From assembly GCF_021729865.1 (NCBI RefSeq), contig NZ_CP063400.1, positions 3,906,001 to 3,970,000 of the forward strand: a stretch of 64,000 nt of DNA. Direction: 5' to 3'. The position numbers were made by a program, and so were the translations under genes. This document shows positions 9,357-17,434 of the stretch, one piece after another; the first letter of the stretch is position 1; each line of letters starts with the position of its first letter. Under the pieces are notes generated by a model, which made no database searches, was not told the origin of the DNA, and saw only the letters and a list, made by a program, of their open reading frames with translations. This stretch comes from Hydrogenophaga sp. SL48 (GTDB lineage Bacteria > Pseudomonadota > Gammaproteobacteria > Burkholderiales > Burkholderiaceae_C).

Positions 9357-10505
9357 TCAGCGCCGGATGCGCCCGTCCTCGGTCAACAGGGTGAGCTCCA
9401 CGAAGCGCGAGCCGGTGTGCTTCTGTGGGCCGAAATCCACCGGGAACCCCCCCAGATTGACCGCCTGCATGCCGTGGATGGCATCGATGAACGATTCCCG
9501 CGTGGCACCGCGACCGGCCCGCTTGAGTGCTTCGACAAACACCTTGGCCGCCACATAGCCCTCCATGCCCGAGTAATTGGGCGCCTGGCCACGCTTGTCC
9601 TTGAGGTCCGCGAGGTACTCGCCCGACAGCTGGGTGGCCGGCGAATAAGGAAAGGGCATCACCTGGCTCACCACCACCCCTTTCGCCACCGCCCCCAGCT
9701 CATCCATCAGGGCCTGCGTGCCGACGAAAGACACGTTGTAGAAGTTGCCGCCAAAGCCCTGCTGACGGGCCAGCCGGATGAAAGTGGCACAGGCCTTGTA
9801 GGCACCGATCTGCACGATCGCCTCGGGCTTGGCCGCCAGAATGGTTTTCAGCGCCGGCGCCACGTCGTTGGTGTTGCGCTCCACCGAGCCCTGCGCCACG
9901 GTCTCCAGGTTCATCGCCTTCAGTGCGCGCTGCACGCCTTCCAGTCCGGTCTTGCCGTAGGCGTCGTCCTGGTAAAACACCGCGAGCTTCTTGATGCCCG
10001 TCGACGTGACCTGCCGCACGATGGCCGCCGTTTCATCAAAGTACGAGGCCCGGACGTGGATCGCGTAGCGATTGAAGGGCTCACGCAGCGCCTGGGCGCC
10101 GGAGAAGGGCGCAAAGAACGGCGTCTTGGCTTCGCTGGCCAGCGGCAAGGCCGCCAGGCTGGTGGCGGTCCCGACATAACCGAACAAGGCGAACACGCCG
10201 TCGGAGATGAACTGCTTGGTGTTGGCCACACAGCGTTCGGGTTCGTAGCCATCGTCAAGGCGCTGAAGCTCGATGCGCCGCCCATTGACGCCACCCTTGG
10301 CATTGACCTGCTCGAAGTGAAGCTGTGCCCCGAGGTGAAACTGCAGGCCCAGCTGGGCAGATGGTCCGGTGAACGGGGCCGACTGGCCGATCACAATGCG
10401 GTCGCTCCCGCCAGCACTTTGGGCCTGGGCCATGGCGCTCCACCCACCCAGAACAGAACCACCCATCAACGAACCCACACTCGCAATCACCCGACGACGT
10501 TGCAT
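9357..10505 (-). CDS. Branched-chain amino acid-type ABC transporter substrate-binding protein
   Basis: This 382-residue periplasmic protein is of the LivJ/LivK type (Peripla_BP_6). It has an N-terminal export signal with arginines (QRRRVIASVGSLMGG...) and a likely cleavage after AMAQAQ. The mature protein starts IVIGQSAPFTGPSAQLG and contains GVNGRRIELQRLDDGYEPERC and FALFGYVGTATSLAALPLA, all typical. The start at 10505 is preceded by AGGAGA. No permease or ATPase gene is nearby, so it either uses a transporter encoded elsewhere or serves as a receptor. The M20 and DUF2817 hydrolases lie downstream on the same strand. It is divergent from the molybdopterin oxidoreductase. Confidence 0.9.
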   Translation of the reverse strand: MQRRRVIASVGSLMGGSVLGGWSAMAQAQSAGGSDRIVIGQSAPFTGPSAQLGLQFHLGAQLHFEQVNAKGGVNGRRIELQRLDDGYEPERCVANTKQFISDGVFALFGYVGTATSLAALPLASEAKTPFFAPFSGAQALREPFNRYAIHVRASYFDETAAIVRQVTSTGIKKLAVFYQDDAYGKTGLEGVQRALKAMNLETVAQGSVERNTNDVAPALKTILAAKPEAIVQIGAYKACATFIRLARQQGFGGNFYNVSFVGTQALMDELGAVAKGVVVSQVMPFPYSPATQLSGEYLADLKDKRGQAPNYSGMEGYVAAKVFVEALKRAGRGATRESFIDAIHGMQAVNLGGFPVDFGPQKHTGSRFVELTLLTEDGRIRR

Positions 10506-10638
10506 ACAGTTTCTCCTGATATGCTTTTTTTGATGTGTTCGGCCCGCTGCCTCGCACTTCTCAGTGTGAGGAGCTGTGACCACTGGCCGTGAGCGTACTA
10601 CAGCCCCTTCCCCCTGCCTACACTTTCGCCGGTACCAA

Positions 10639-12684
10639 ATGTCCCAAGTTATGCAAGAACGCACGGTGCGCGGCGCCTGCCCTCACGACTGCCCCGACAC
10701 CTGTTCATTGATCACCACCGTGGTCGACACCAAGGCGGTGCGTGTGGCCGGCAACCCGGCCCACAGGCACACCGACGGTGCGCTGTGCACCAAAGTCTCG
10801 CGCTACACCGAACGGACCTACCACCCCGAACGCATCCTCCATCCGCTCAGGCGCGTCGGGCCCAAGGGCAGCGGCCAGTTCGAGCCCGTGGACTGGGACA
10901 CCGCGCTGAGCGACATCGCCCTCCGCCTCAAGGCCATCGCCGCACGCGACCCGCAGGCCATCCAGCCCTACAGCTACGCCGGCACCATGGGTCTGGTGCA
11001 GGGCGAGGGCATGGCGGCACGCTTCTTCAACCGCCTCGGCGCCGCGCACCTGGACCGCACCATCTGCGCGGCCGCGGGCGGCGAGGCCCTGGTGCAGACG
11101 CTGGGCGGCAAGCTGGGCATGAAGGTCGAGTTCTTCGCCGAGGCGAAACTGATCGTCATCTGGGGCAGCAACTCCATCGCCAGCAACCTGCACTTCTGGC
11201 GCCTCGCACAACAGGCCAAACGCGACGGCGCGCGGCTGGTGTGCATCGACCCGCGCCGCAGCGAGACGGCGGACAAGTGCCACGAGCACATCGCCCTGCG
11301 CCCCGGCACCGACGCGGCGCTGGCGCTGGCGCTGATGCACCAGCTGATCACCCACGACTGGCTGGACCACGGCTACATCGCGCAGCACACGCTGGGCTGG
11401 GAAGCGCTGCGCGAACGTGCCTTGCAGTGGCCGCCCGAGCGTGCGGCCGAGGTGTGCGGCGTGCCGGTGCAGCAGATTGTCGATCTGGCGCGCGCCTACG
11501 GCACGACGAAGCCCGCCGCGATCCGCCTGAACTACGGCATGCAGCGCGTGCGCGGCGGCGGCAACGCGGTGCGGGCCGTGGCCTGCCTGCCGGCGCTGGT
11601 GGGCTCGTGGCGGCACCGGGCGGGGGGCTTGCTGCTCTCGGCCTCGGGCCATTTCCCGGTCCAGCGCGCCGCGCTGCACCGGCCCGACCTGCTGGCCGGG
11701 CGCACGCCGCGCACCATCAACATGGTCACGATCGGCGACGACCTGCTGCGCGAGGCCTCGCCCGGTTTCGGTCCGAAGATCGAGGCGCTGATCGTCTACA
11801 ACAGCAACCCGGTGGCGGTGGCGCCCGAGTCGGGCCGGGTGGTGAAGGGCTTTGAACGCGAAGACCTGTTCACCGTGGTGCTTGAACACTTCCAGACCGA
11901 CACCGCCGATTACGCCGACTACATCCTGCCCGCCACCACGCAGCTGGAGCACTGGGACATCCACACCAGCTACGGCCACACCGACGTGCTGCTCAACCAA
12001 CCGGCCATCGCGCCACTGGGCGAGTCGCGCAGCAACACCGACATCTTCCGCGCGCTCGCGGCGCGCATGGGCTTCGACGAACCCTGCTTCGCCGACGACG
12101 ATGAAACCTTGTGCCGCACAGCATTCGGCCCGGTGGTGAGTTTCGACCAGCTGCTGGAACACGGCTTCGCCACCCTGCCCCTGCCCGACGCCCCCTTTGC
12201 ACAAGGCGGTTTCCCCACCGCCTCGGGTCGCTGCGAGTTCTTCAGCGCCGCACTCGCCGCGCAGGGCCAGGACGGCCTGCCCGACCACCTGCCCAACTTC
12301 GAGACGGCCGGCAGCGACCCGAGCCACCCGCTGGCCATGATCTCGCCACCGGCCCGCAACTTCCTCAACTCCAGCTTCGTCAACGTGAAGAGCCTGCGCG
12401 ACATCGAGGGCGAACCGCTGCTGGAAATGCACGCCGGGGACGCCGAGGCGCGTGGCATCCAGAGCGGCGACACGGTGCGAGTCTTCAACGGCCGGGGCGA
12501 GTACCGCTGCAAGGCCAAGGTCTCGGCACGCGCCCGACCCGGCGTGGTCAACGGCCTGGGCATCTGGTGGCGCAAGCTGGGGCTGGACGGCACCAACGTC
12601 AACCAGCTCACCAGCCAGAAACTGACCGACATGGGACGGGGCCCGGTGTTCTATGACTGCCTGGTGGAGGTGGAGAGAGGATGA
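10639..12684 (+). CDS. Molybdopterin-dependent oxidoreductase (DMSO reductase superfamily)
   Basis: This 681-residue catalytic subunit-like protein has an N-terminal cysteine cluster (GACPHDCPDTCSLI, then GALCTKVSRY) that should hold a [4Fe-4S] centre. It is followed by the molybdopterin domains (DWDTALSDIALRLKAI; AAGGEALVQTLGGK; WGSNSIASNLHFWR) and a C-terminal dinucleotide-binding domain (PPARNFLNSSFVNV... GDTVRVFNGRGEY). There is no Tat signal, so it is probably cytoplasmic. No partner subunit is encoded beside it, as is usual for the stand-alone group of putative anaerobic dehydrogenases. The substrate cannot be inferred. The start at 10639 is the first ATG close to the cysteine cluster. 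Confidence 0.9.
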   Translation: MSQVMQERTVRGACPHDCPDTCSLITTVVDTKAVRVAGNPAHRHTDGALCTKVSRYTERTYHPERILHPLRRVGPKGSGQFEPVDWDTALSDIALRLKAIAARDPQAIQPYSYAGTMGLVQGEGMAARFFNRLGAAHLDRTICAAAGGEALVQTLGGKLGMKVEFFAEAKLIVIWGSNSIASNLHFWRLAQQAKRDGARLVCIDPRRSETADKCHEHIALRPGTDAALALALMHQLITHDWLDHGYIAQHTLGWEALRERALQWPPERAAEVCGVPVQQIVDLARAYGTTKPAAIRLNYGMQRVRGGGNAVRAVACLPALVGSWRHRAGGLLLSASGHFPVQRAALHRPDLLAGRTPRTINMVTIGDDLLREASPGFGPKIEALIVYNSNPVAVAPESGRVVKGFEREDLFTVVLEHFQTDTADYADYILPATTQLEHWDIHTSYGHTDVLLNQPAIAPLGESRSNTDIFRALAARMGFDEPCFADDDETLCRTAFGPVVSFDQLLEHGFATLPLPDAPFAQGGFPTASGRCEFFSAALAAQGQDGLPDHLPNFETAGSDPSHPLAMISPPARNFLNSSFVNVKSLRDIEGEPLLEMHAGDAEARGIQSGDTVRVFNGRGEYRCKAKVSARARPGVVNGLGIWWRKLGLDGTNVNQLTSQKLTDMGRGPVFYDCLVEVERG

Positions 12685-12830
12685 CCCCCCCTGCGCCGCT
12701 GCGCGGCTTCCCCCCAGGGGGACCACGCCCTGGGACCGGCGAAGCCGGATCTTCGGCGTGTGCTGGTGGGACGCCCCTTCTTTGGCTGAGGGGTTTGTTT
12801 TCCGACGGCATCGCTGCGCTGGCGGTTCAC
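12684..12830 (+). repeat. C-rich intergenic repeat, copy 3, immediately after a stop codon
   Basis: It starts on the last base of the molybdopterin oxidoreductase stop. CGCCGCTGCGCGGC, CCCCCCAGGGGG and CTGGGACCGGCGAAGCCGGAT follow in order, closest to the copy at 45-130. A frame opening at 12681 runs through it into the next gene, but the translated segment looks like repeat, not protein. Confidence 0.7.
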
Positions 12831-12857
12831 ATTGAGTCAGGAGGGCGACCACGGCGC

Positions 12858-13931
12858 TTGCTGGCGCTGCTGCTGGTGGCGAGTCTGGTCGGCGGCTGCG
12901 CTGCCACAGACGCTGGTCCCAGCTACTACTGGCAGTCGGTCACCGGTCATCTGAAGCTGATGAACGCGGCGCGCCCGGTGCAGGAATGGATCGACGACCC
13001 GGCCACGCCGCCGGCCCTGCAGCAAAAGCTGGTGCTGGCTCAGCGCATGCGCCGTTTCGCCGTGACCGAACTGGGCCTGCCCGACAACGCGAGCTACCAG
13101 CGGTATGCCGACCTCCAGCGCCGCGCCGCCGTCTACAACGTGGTGGCCGCGCCGGAGCTGTCGCTCACGCTGCACCAGTGGTGTTTTCCGGTGGCAGGTT
13201 GTGTCGGTTACCGCGGCTATTTCGACGAGGCCGAAGCCAAGGCTTTTGCGGCGACCTTGCCATCGAACATGGACACGGTGGTCTACCCGGTACCGGCGTA
13301 TTCGACACTGGGCTGGATGAACTGGGCCGGCGGCGACCCGTTGCTCAACACCTTCATCGGCTACCCTGAGGGCGAACTGGCCCGGCTGCTGTTTCACGAG
13401 CTGGCGCACCAGGTGGTCTATGCCTCGGGTGACACGGTCTTCAACGAATCGTTTGCCACAGCGGTCGAACGCATCGGCGGCGCCCGCTGGCTGGCCCAGG
13501 CCGACGAGCCGGCGCGCCGGGCCTACGCCGAGTTCGACGGCCGCCGGCAGGCCTTTCGGGCCCACGCACTGGCCACGCGGCAAAGGCTGCAGGCGGTCTA
13601 TGACGACGCCAGCCTCGACGACCAGACCAAACGCCAGCGCAAGGCCGCGGCCATGAGCGCTTTCCGCCAGCGCTACGAGGATCTGAAGCAGGGCTGGGGT
13701 GGCTACAAAGGCTACGACGCCTGGGTGGCGAGAGCCAACAACGCCAGCTTCGGCGCGCAGGCTGCCTACGACCAGTGGGTGCCGGCCTTCGAGGCCCTGT
13801 TCGCGCGCGAGGGCCGTGACCTGGCCCGGTTCTATGATGCGGTTCGCGTGCTGGCCGACATGAACGCCACGAACCGCCAGGCCGCGTTGCAGGCACTGGC
13901 CCCCGGGGCCGGACCTACCTCAACCCACTGA
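12858..13931 (+). CDS. Lipoprotein zinc aminopeptidase (COG4324/DUF2265 family)
   Basis: This is a predicted membrane-anchored zinc peptidase. A lipobox (LLALLLVASLVGGC, then AATDAG) follows two arginines. The body has YYWQSVTGHLKLMNAARPV, GYRGYFDEAEAKAFA, the metal-binding LLFHELAHQVVY (HExxH) and FNESFATAVERIGG with the downstream glutamate ligand. These are the signatures of the family annotated as predicted aminopeptidases. The start is uncertain. An ATG at 12681 overlaps the upstream stop but would translate the repeat. A TTG at 12858 lies 13 bases after AGGAGG but leaves the signal without its arginines. The true N-terminus is near here. The PHA-system gene follows closely. Confidence 0.8.
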   Translation: MLALLLVASLVGGCAATDAGPSYYWQSVTGHLKLMNAARPVQEWIDDPATPPALQQKLVLAQRMRRFAVTELGLPDNASYQRYADLQRRAAVYNVVAAPELSLTLHQWCFPVAGCVGYRGYFDEAEAKAFAATLPSNMDTVVYPVPAYSTLGWMNWAGGDPLLNTFIGYPEGELARLLFHELAHQVVYASGDTVFNESFATAVERIGGARWLAQADEPARRAYAEFDGRRQAFRAHALATRQRLQAVYDDASLDDQTKRQRKAAAMSAFRQRYEDLKQGWGGYKGYDAWVARANNASFGAQAAYDQWVPAFEALFAREGRDLARFYDAVRVLADMNATNRQAALQALAPGAGPTSTH

Positions 13932-13942
13932 ACAGGACACCC

Positions 13943-14269
13943 ATGGCCGACATCCACATTCAGCGCTCCCACCAACTGGGCCTGAGCGGCGCACGCAAGG
14001 TGGCCTGGAAATGGGCCGAGCACGCCGAGGCCGAGTTCGACATGGCCTGCGCCTACGAAGAGGGCGACGATTGCGACGAAGTGCAGTTCACCCGATCGGG
14101 CGTGAAAGGCACGCTCAAGGTCTCGGCCGATCACTTCGAACTCGACGCCCAGCTCGGTTTCCTGCTGGGTGCGTTCAGAGACCGCATCGAAAGCGAAATC
14201 GTCAAGAACCTCGACGAGCTGCTGGCCGAAAAGAAAAAAAAGCCAGCGACCAAAAAGAAAACCACCTGA
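13943..14269 (+). CDS. Polyhydroxyalkanoic acid system family protein
   Basis: This small 108-residue protein (PF09650/TIGR02610 type) is found with PHA granule genes. The profile is clear: MADIHIQRSHQLGLSGARKV, WKWAEHAEAEFDM, a central acidic EEGDDCDEVQF, and ELDAQLGFLLGAFRDRIE near the C-terminus, ending in a Lys-rich tail. Its biochemical role is not settled; it is thought to be a small granule-associated or steroidogenic-fold-like protein. It starts 11 bp after the lipoprotein peptidase and converges on the acyl-CoA-binding protein gene. Together with the phasin at 3434 it indicates PHA storage. Confidence 0.88.
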   Translation: MADIHIQRSHQLGLSGARKVAWKWAEHAEAEFDMACAYEEGDDCDEVQFTRSGVKGTLKVSADHFELDAQLGFLLGAFRDRIESEIVKNLDELLAEKKKKPATKKKTT

Positions 14270-14304
14270 AGGGCCGGCAGCGATCTCACCGGCGCGAAAT
14301 GCCT

Positions 14305-14345
14305 CATCGCAGGATGCGGCGCAACCGGCTTCGCCGGGCGGCGGT
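14305..14345. repeat. Partial intergenic repeat fragment
   Basis: It carries the CGGCGCAACCGGCTTCGCCGGGCGGCGGTG portion of the C-rich repeat family between two convergent genes, in the orientation that faces the stop of the acyl-CoA-binding protein gene. The CCCCC module is missing, so this is a truncated copy. Confidence 0.5.
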
Positions 14346-14347
14346 GT

Positions 14348-14602
14348 TCAGGCCAGCGAGCTGATCAGGTCGACATACTGTTGCTTGGCCGCGTCTGGCG
14401 CAGTGCCTTTCAATCCGTTCCACGCATCCCACTTGGCACGGCCAACCATGTCGCCGAAGCCGGGTTTTTTCTCGGTGTTGTCGCCGGTCGTGGCCTGCTT
14501 GTACAGCGCGTAGATCTTCAGCAGCGTCGCGTTGTCCGGGCGCTCGCTGAGGTTCTTGGAGTTGGCCACGGCGGCGTCGAAAAGGGACTGCAGATCGGAC
14601 AT
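14348..14602 (-). CDS. Acyl-CoA-binding protein (ACBP)
   Basis: This 84-residue four-helix protein binds medium- and long-chain acyl-CoA esters in the cytoplasm. Conserved residues are visible: LQSLFDAAV, YALYKQATTGDN (Y-x-L-Y-K-Q-A), GFGDMVGRAKWDAWN (K-W-D-A-W) and the C-terminal KQQYVDLI. Bacterial ACBPs are uncommon outside some proteobacteria. The gene is divergent from the wax ester synthase across about 150 bp, so the two may share a control region, and ACBP could deliver acyl-CoA to that enzyme. A GAGCC ribosome site precedes the start. Confidence 0.93.
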   Translation of the reverse strand: MSDLQSLFDAAVANSKNLSERPDNATLLKIYALYKQATTGDNTEKKPGFGDMVGRAKWDAWNGLKGTAPDAAKQQYVDLISSLA

Positions 14603-14750
14603 GTTGAGGCTCCTGTGGAAAGCATGGGGGCGCCGGCGGGAGGCCGGGCTAAGGGCTGGCCCGGTATCTTACGTTTGGATCCACCGGCAAAATAGACGCC
14701 AGCATCCAACCACAGACCCCGCGCCATGACGCGGTGCAGCAGGAGACCCC

Positions 14751-16283
14751 ATGGTTCAGCGCACTTCCCGGGCGACGCGTCCAGCAGCAGCCCCTCCCCT
14801 CCCACGTGCCGTCGCGGCCCTGAGCCTGGCAACCACGCTGGGACTGGAAGGCGAGCGCATGAGCAAGGTGGACACCGCGTGGCTGCGCATGGACTCGGCC
14901 ACCAACCTGATGATGATCTTGGGCGTCTGGATCCTGCGCCCGGGCATCACCCTGGAAGCGCTCACCGAACGCGTGAGCGAGCGCCTGCTGCCCTACCGCC
15001 GCTTCGTGCAGGTCGCGCGCCAGGACGCGGCCGGCGCACACTGGATCGACGACCCGGATTTCGCGGTCAACCGCCACGTGGTGCGCCACGTGCTCACCCG
15101 CCAGCGCGGTCAAAGCGAGCAGGAGGCTCTGCAGGCGCGCGTGGGCACGCTGGCGATGGAGCCACTGGACGCACAGCACCCGCTGTGGCGCTTTGAGCTG
15201 ATCGAGCGCTACGACGGCGGCTCGGCGCTGGTGGCCCGCATCCACCACTGCATCGCCGACGGCATCGCGCTCATCAGTGTGATGATGAGCCTGGTCGATG
15301 GTGGGGCCTCCCCACCGAAGCGCAAAACCAGAGCGAACAAAAGCGGCATGGACGCCGCCGAAGACTGGGTGGCGGACACCCTGATCCGCCCGTTCGGCGA
15401 GCTGACCGCCCGGGCGCTGGAGGCCGCCGGGGGCGGCGCCGCCAAGTCCTTCGCCATGCTCGCCTCGCCACAACAGGGGCTCAGCGACTCGCTGGGCCAG
15501 GCCGTGGAACTCGCCCGCATGGGTGGCCAGCTCGCGAGCGACCTCGCCGCGCTCGCCCTCATGCCCGACGATTCGCCGACCCGGCTCAAGGGCCAGCCCC
15601 AGGGCCACAAACGCGTGGCCTGGTGCCAGCCGATCCCGCTCGACGAGGTCAAGGCCATCGGCAAGGCCTTGAACTGCTCGGTCAACGACGTGCTGCTCGG
15701 CTGCGTGGCCGGCGCCATCGGCGCCTACCTGAAACAGCAGGGTGACGACCCGAAGGGCCAGGAGATTCGCGCCATGGTGCCGATCAACCTGCGGCCCATG
15801 GAGGACGCCTGGAAACTCGGCAACCGCTTCGGCCTGATTCCGCTGGTGCTGCCGATCGGCATGCCCAACCCCATCGAGCGCGTGTACACGGTGCGTTCGC
15901 GCATGAACGCCCTCAAAGGCAGCCTGCAGCCACTGCTGACCTTCGGGCTGCTGTCGGTGGCGGGCCTGCTGATCAAACCCGCACAAGACGCCATGTTGAG
16001 CCTGTTTGGCCGCAAGACGACGGCGGTGATGACCAACGTGCCGGGGCCGGCGACCAAGCTCAAGCTCTGCGGCGCCACGCTGGAGCAGACCATGTTCTGG
16101 GTGCCGCAGACCGGCACCGTGGGCCTGGGCGTGTCGATCCTGAGCTACGGCGGCGGCGTGCAGTTCGGCGTGATTGCAGACAGCGCGCTCTGCCCCGACC
16201 CGCAGCAGATCATCGATGCTTTCGAACCCGAGTTCGCCCAGTTGCTGGCGGTGACGCTGATGCTGCCCTGGGGGGACAGCTAA
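14751..16283 (+). CDS. Wax ester synthase/acyl-CoA:diacylglycerol acyltransferase (WS/DGAT)
   Basis: This enzyme condenses acyl-CoA with a fatty alcohol or diacylglycerol to make wax esters or triacylglycerol at the inner membrane/lipid inclusion surface. The 510-residue protein has the acyltransferase signature HHCIADG at residues 165-171, the N-terminal VDTAWLRMDSATN, HPLWRFEL, the PLD-like segment MEPLD, and the C-terminal DUF1298 features (VPINLRPM, GNRFGLIPLVLPIG, MTNVPGP). ATG 14751 has AGGAG seven bases upstream. A second ATG at 14859, also with a purine-rich leader, would start directly at the conserved domain. It is divergent from ACBP and works naturally with the acyl-CoA reductase at 1234-3219. 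Confidence 0.93.
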   Translation: MVQRTSRATRPAAAPPLPRAVAALSLATTLGLEGERMSKVDTAWLRMDSATNLMMILGVWILRPGITLEALTERVSERLLPYRRFVQVARQDAAGAHWIDDPDFAVNRHVVRHVLTRQRGQSEQEALQARVGTLAMEPLDAQHPLWRFELIERYDGGSALVARIHHCIADGIALISVMMSLVDGGASPPKRKTRANKSGMDAAEDWVADTLIRPFGELTARALEAAGGGAAKSFAMLASPQQGLSDSLGQAVELARMGGQLASDLAALALMPDDSPTRLKGQPQGHKRVAWCQPIPLDEVKAIGKALNCSVNDVLLGCVAGAIGAYLKQQGDDPKGQEIRAMVPINLRPMEDAWKLGNRFGLIPLVLPIGMPNPIERVYTVRSRMNALKGSLQPLLTFGLLSVAGLLIKPAQDAMLSLFGRKTTAVMTNVPGPATKLKLCGATLEQTMFWVPQTGTVGLGVSILSYGGGVQFGVIADSALCPDPQQIIDAFEPEFAQLLAVTLMLPWGDS

Positions 16284-16472
16284 CCCCCCGCGCCGCCTGC
16301 GGCGTCACCCCCCAGGGGGCGATGCGAGTGGCCCGGCGAAGCCGGTTCCACCGCATCCTGGGTGAACGGCCCCTCCGGCGTGAAGTACCTTCACTCAGGG
16401 CACCGCGGAACCGGCTTTGCCGGGCCGCCAGTGCCGCCCCCTTGGGGGTGACGCCGCAGGTGGCGCGGGGGA
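16284..16472. repeat. Head-to-head pair of C-rich intergenic repeats
   Basis: Two copies face each other between convergent genes. Copy 4 (about 16284-16375, plus polarity) begins right after the wax ester synthase stop: CGCCGCCTGCGGCG, CCCCCCAGGGGG, GGCCCGGCGAAGCCGG. Copy 5 (about 16395-16472, reversed) ends against the coaX stop: CCGGCTTTGCCGGGCC, CCCCCTTGGGGG, GACGCCGCAGG. Together they form an imperfect palindrome of nearly 190 bp. Each copy has its C-rich end next to the stop codon of the gene it follows. Confidence 0.75.
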
Positions 16473-17237
16473 TCAAGTGAAACGGTTTCGGGCGATTTCA
16501 AGCAGCCCGTCGAAGATCAGGCTGTCCACCAGTTCGCAGGGCGTCGACATGCTTGGCGCCATCTTCCAGCCAGCACCACCCGTCATGAAGACCGCAGGCA
16601 TTTCGCCGCAATGGCGCTGGAGGTTGTCCACCATGCGCTGCACGGCGCCTGAGATGGCAAACGTGCCACCACTGGTGAGCGCGTCGCTGGTGTTGGTGGG
16701 AAAGTCGCGCACCTCGCCGGTGGGCACGTGCAAACCGGCCGTACCCGACTCCAGGGCGCGCAGCATGATGCCGTGGCCGGGCAGGATGATGCCGCCGAGA
16801 AAACGCCCTTCGGCGTCGATGGCCTCCACCGTCACGGCGGTTCCGACCATGACCACCACGCAAGGCCTCGGAGGACCTTGTCGCAACAGCCGCTGGCGCG
16901 CACCGATCATGGCCACCCAGCGGTCTGAGCCCAGCCGGGCCGGGTGATCGTAGCCATTGGTCAGCCCGGCTTCTGCGGCGCTGGAGACCACCCACTGAGG
17001 GGCCACGTCCCACAGCTCCATTTGTTCGATCACACGGCGCTTGACGGCGTCACCGGCCACCACACAACCCAGCACCCAGGCGGGGGCCGGCAGCGCGCTC
17101 CAGTCACCCTCGGCGAGTTTTTCGATGTTTTCCAGGAACTGCGCGCCATGCGCCAGCAACCGCCCGCCCACTCGGGGTGCGTCGTACAGCGCCCATTTCA
17201 ATCGCGTGTTGCCTACGTCCAGGGCCAAGAATGTCAT
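16473..17237 (-). CDS. coaX: Type III pantothenate kinase
   Basis: CoaX phosphorylates pantothenate, the first committed step of coenzyme A synthesis. The 254-residue ASKHA-fold protein starts [18 protein letters not shown] (phosphate-1 motif). It contains [16 protein letters not shown] with the substrate-binding G-x-[17 protein letters not shown] (phosphate-2), [17 protein letters not shown], and VFMTGGAGW near the end. The start at 17237 lies directly before the first motif; an upstream frame to 17264 has no ribosome site. In many beta-proteobacteria birA precedes coaX, but here the upstream neighbour is a repeat and the LuxR-type gene. Confidence 0.93.
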   Translation of the reverse strand: MTFLALDVGNTRLKWALYDAPRVGGRLLAHGAQFLENIEKLAEGDWSALPAPAWVLGCVVAGDAVKRRVIEQMELWDVAPQWVVSSAAEAGLTNGYDHPARLGSDRWVAMIGARQRLLRQGPPRPCVVVMVGTAVTVEAIDAEGRFLGGIILPGHGIMLRALESGTAGLHVPTGEVRDFPTNTSDALTSGGTFAISGAVQRMVDNLQRHCGEMPAVFMTGGAGWKMAPSMSTPCELVDSLIFDGLLEIARNRFT

Positions 17238-17344
17238 GGTCCGATTATGAACAAGGGTCAGCACCGAATATGCGGCGGCGCAGCACGGACACTGCCGGAC
17301 AGCCCACGCAACCCCTGCAAGCTGAAGAGCTCATCCGGCGCGAA

Positions 17345-17434
17345 GTGAATGCCCCCAGGATGCGGTGGAACCGGCTCCGCCGGGCCACTCGCGTTGCCCC
17401 TTGAGGGGGTCACGCGCAGCGTGGCGGGGGTGGG
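17345..17434 (-). repeat. C-rich intergenic repeat, copy 6, abutting the luxR-type stop
   Basis: Read from the stop at 17435 on the minus strand: CCCCCGCCACGCTGCGCG, CCCCCTCAAGGGG, then GGCCCGGCGGAGCCGGTTCC and a CCGCATCCTGGG end. Same order and polarity as copies 2, 4, 5 and 7. Confidence 0.7.

Noticed and set aside
12681..12857. N-terminal extension of the lipoprotein peptidase starting at an ATG that overlaps the previous stop
   Set aside because: The segment translates the dispersed repeat and would place a signal sequence about 60 residues in, which is not how lipoproteins are exported.
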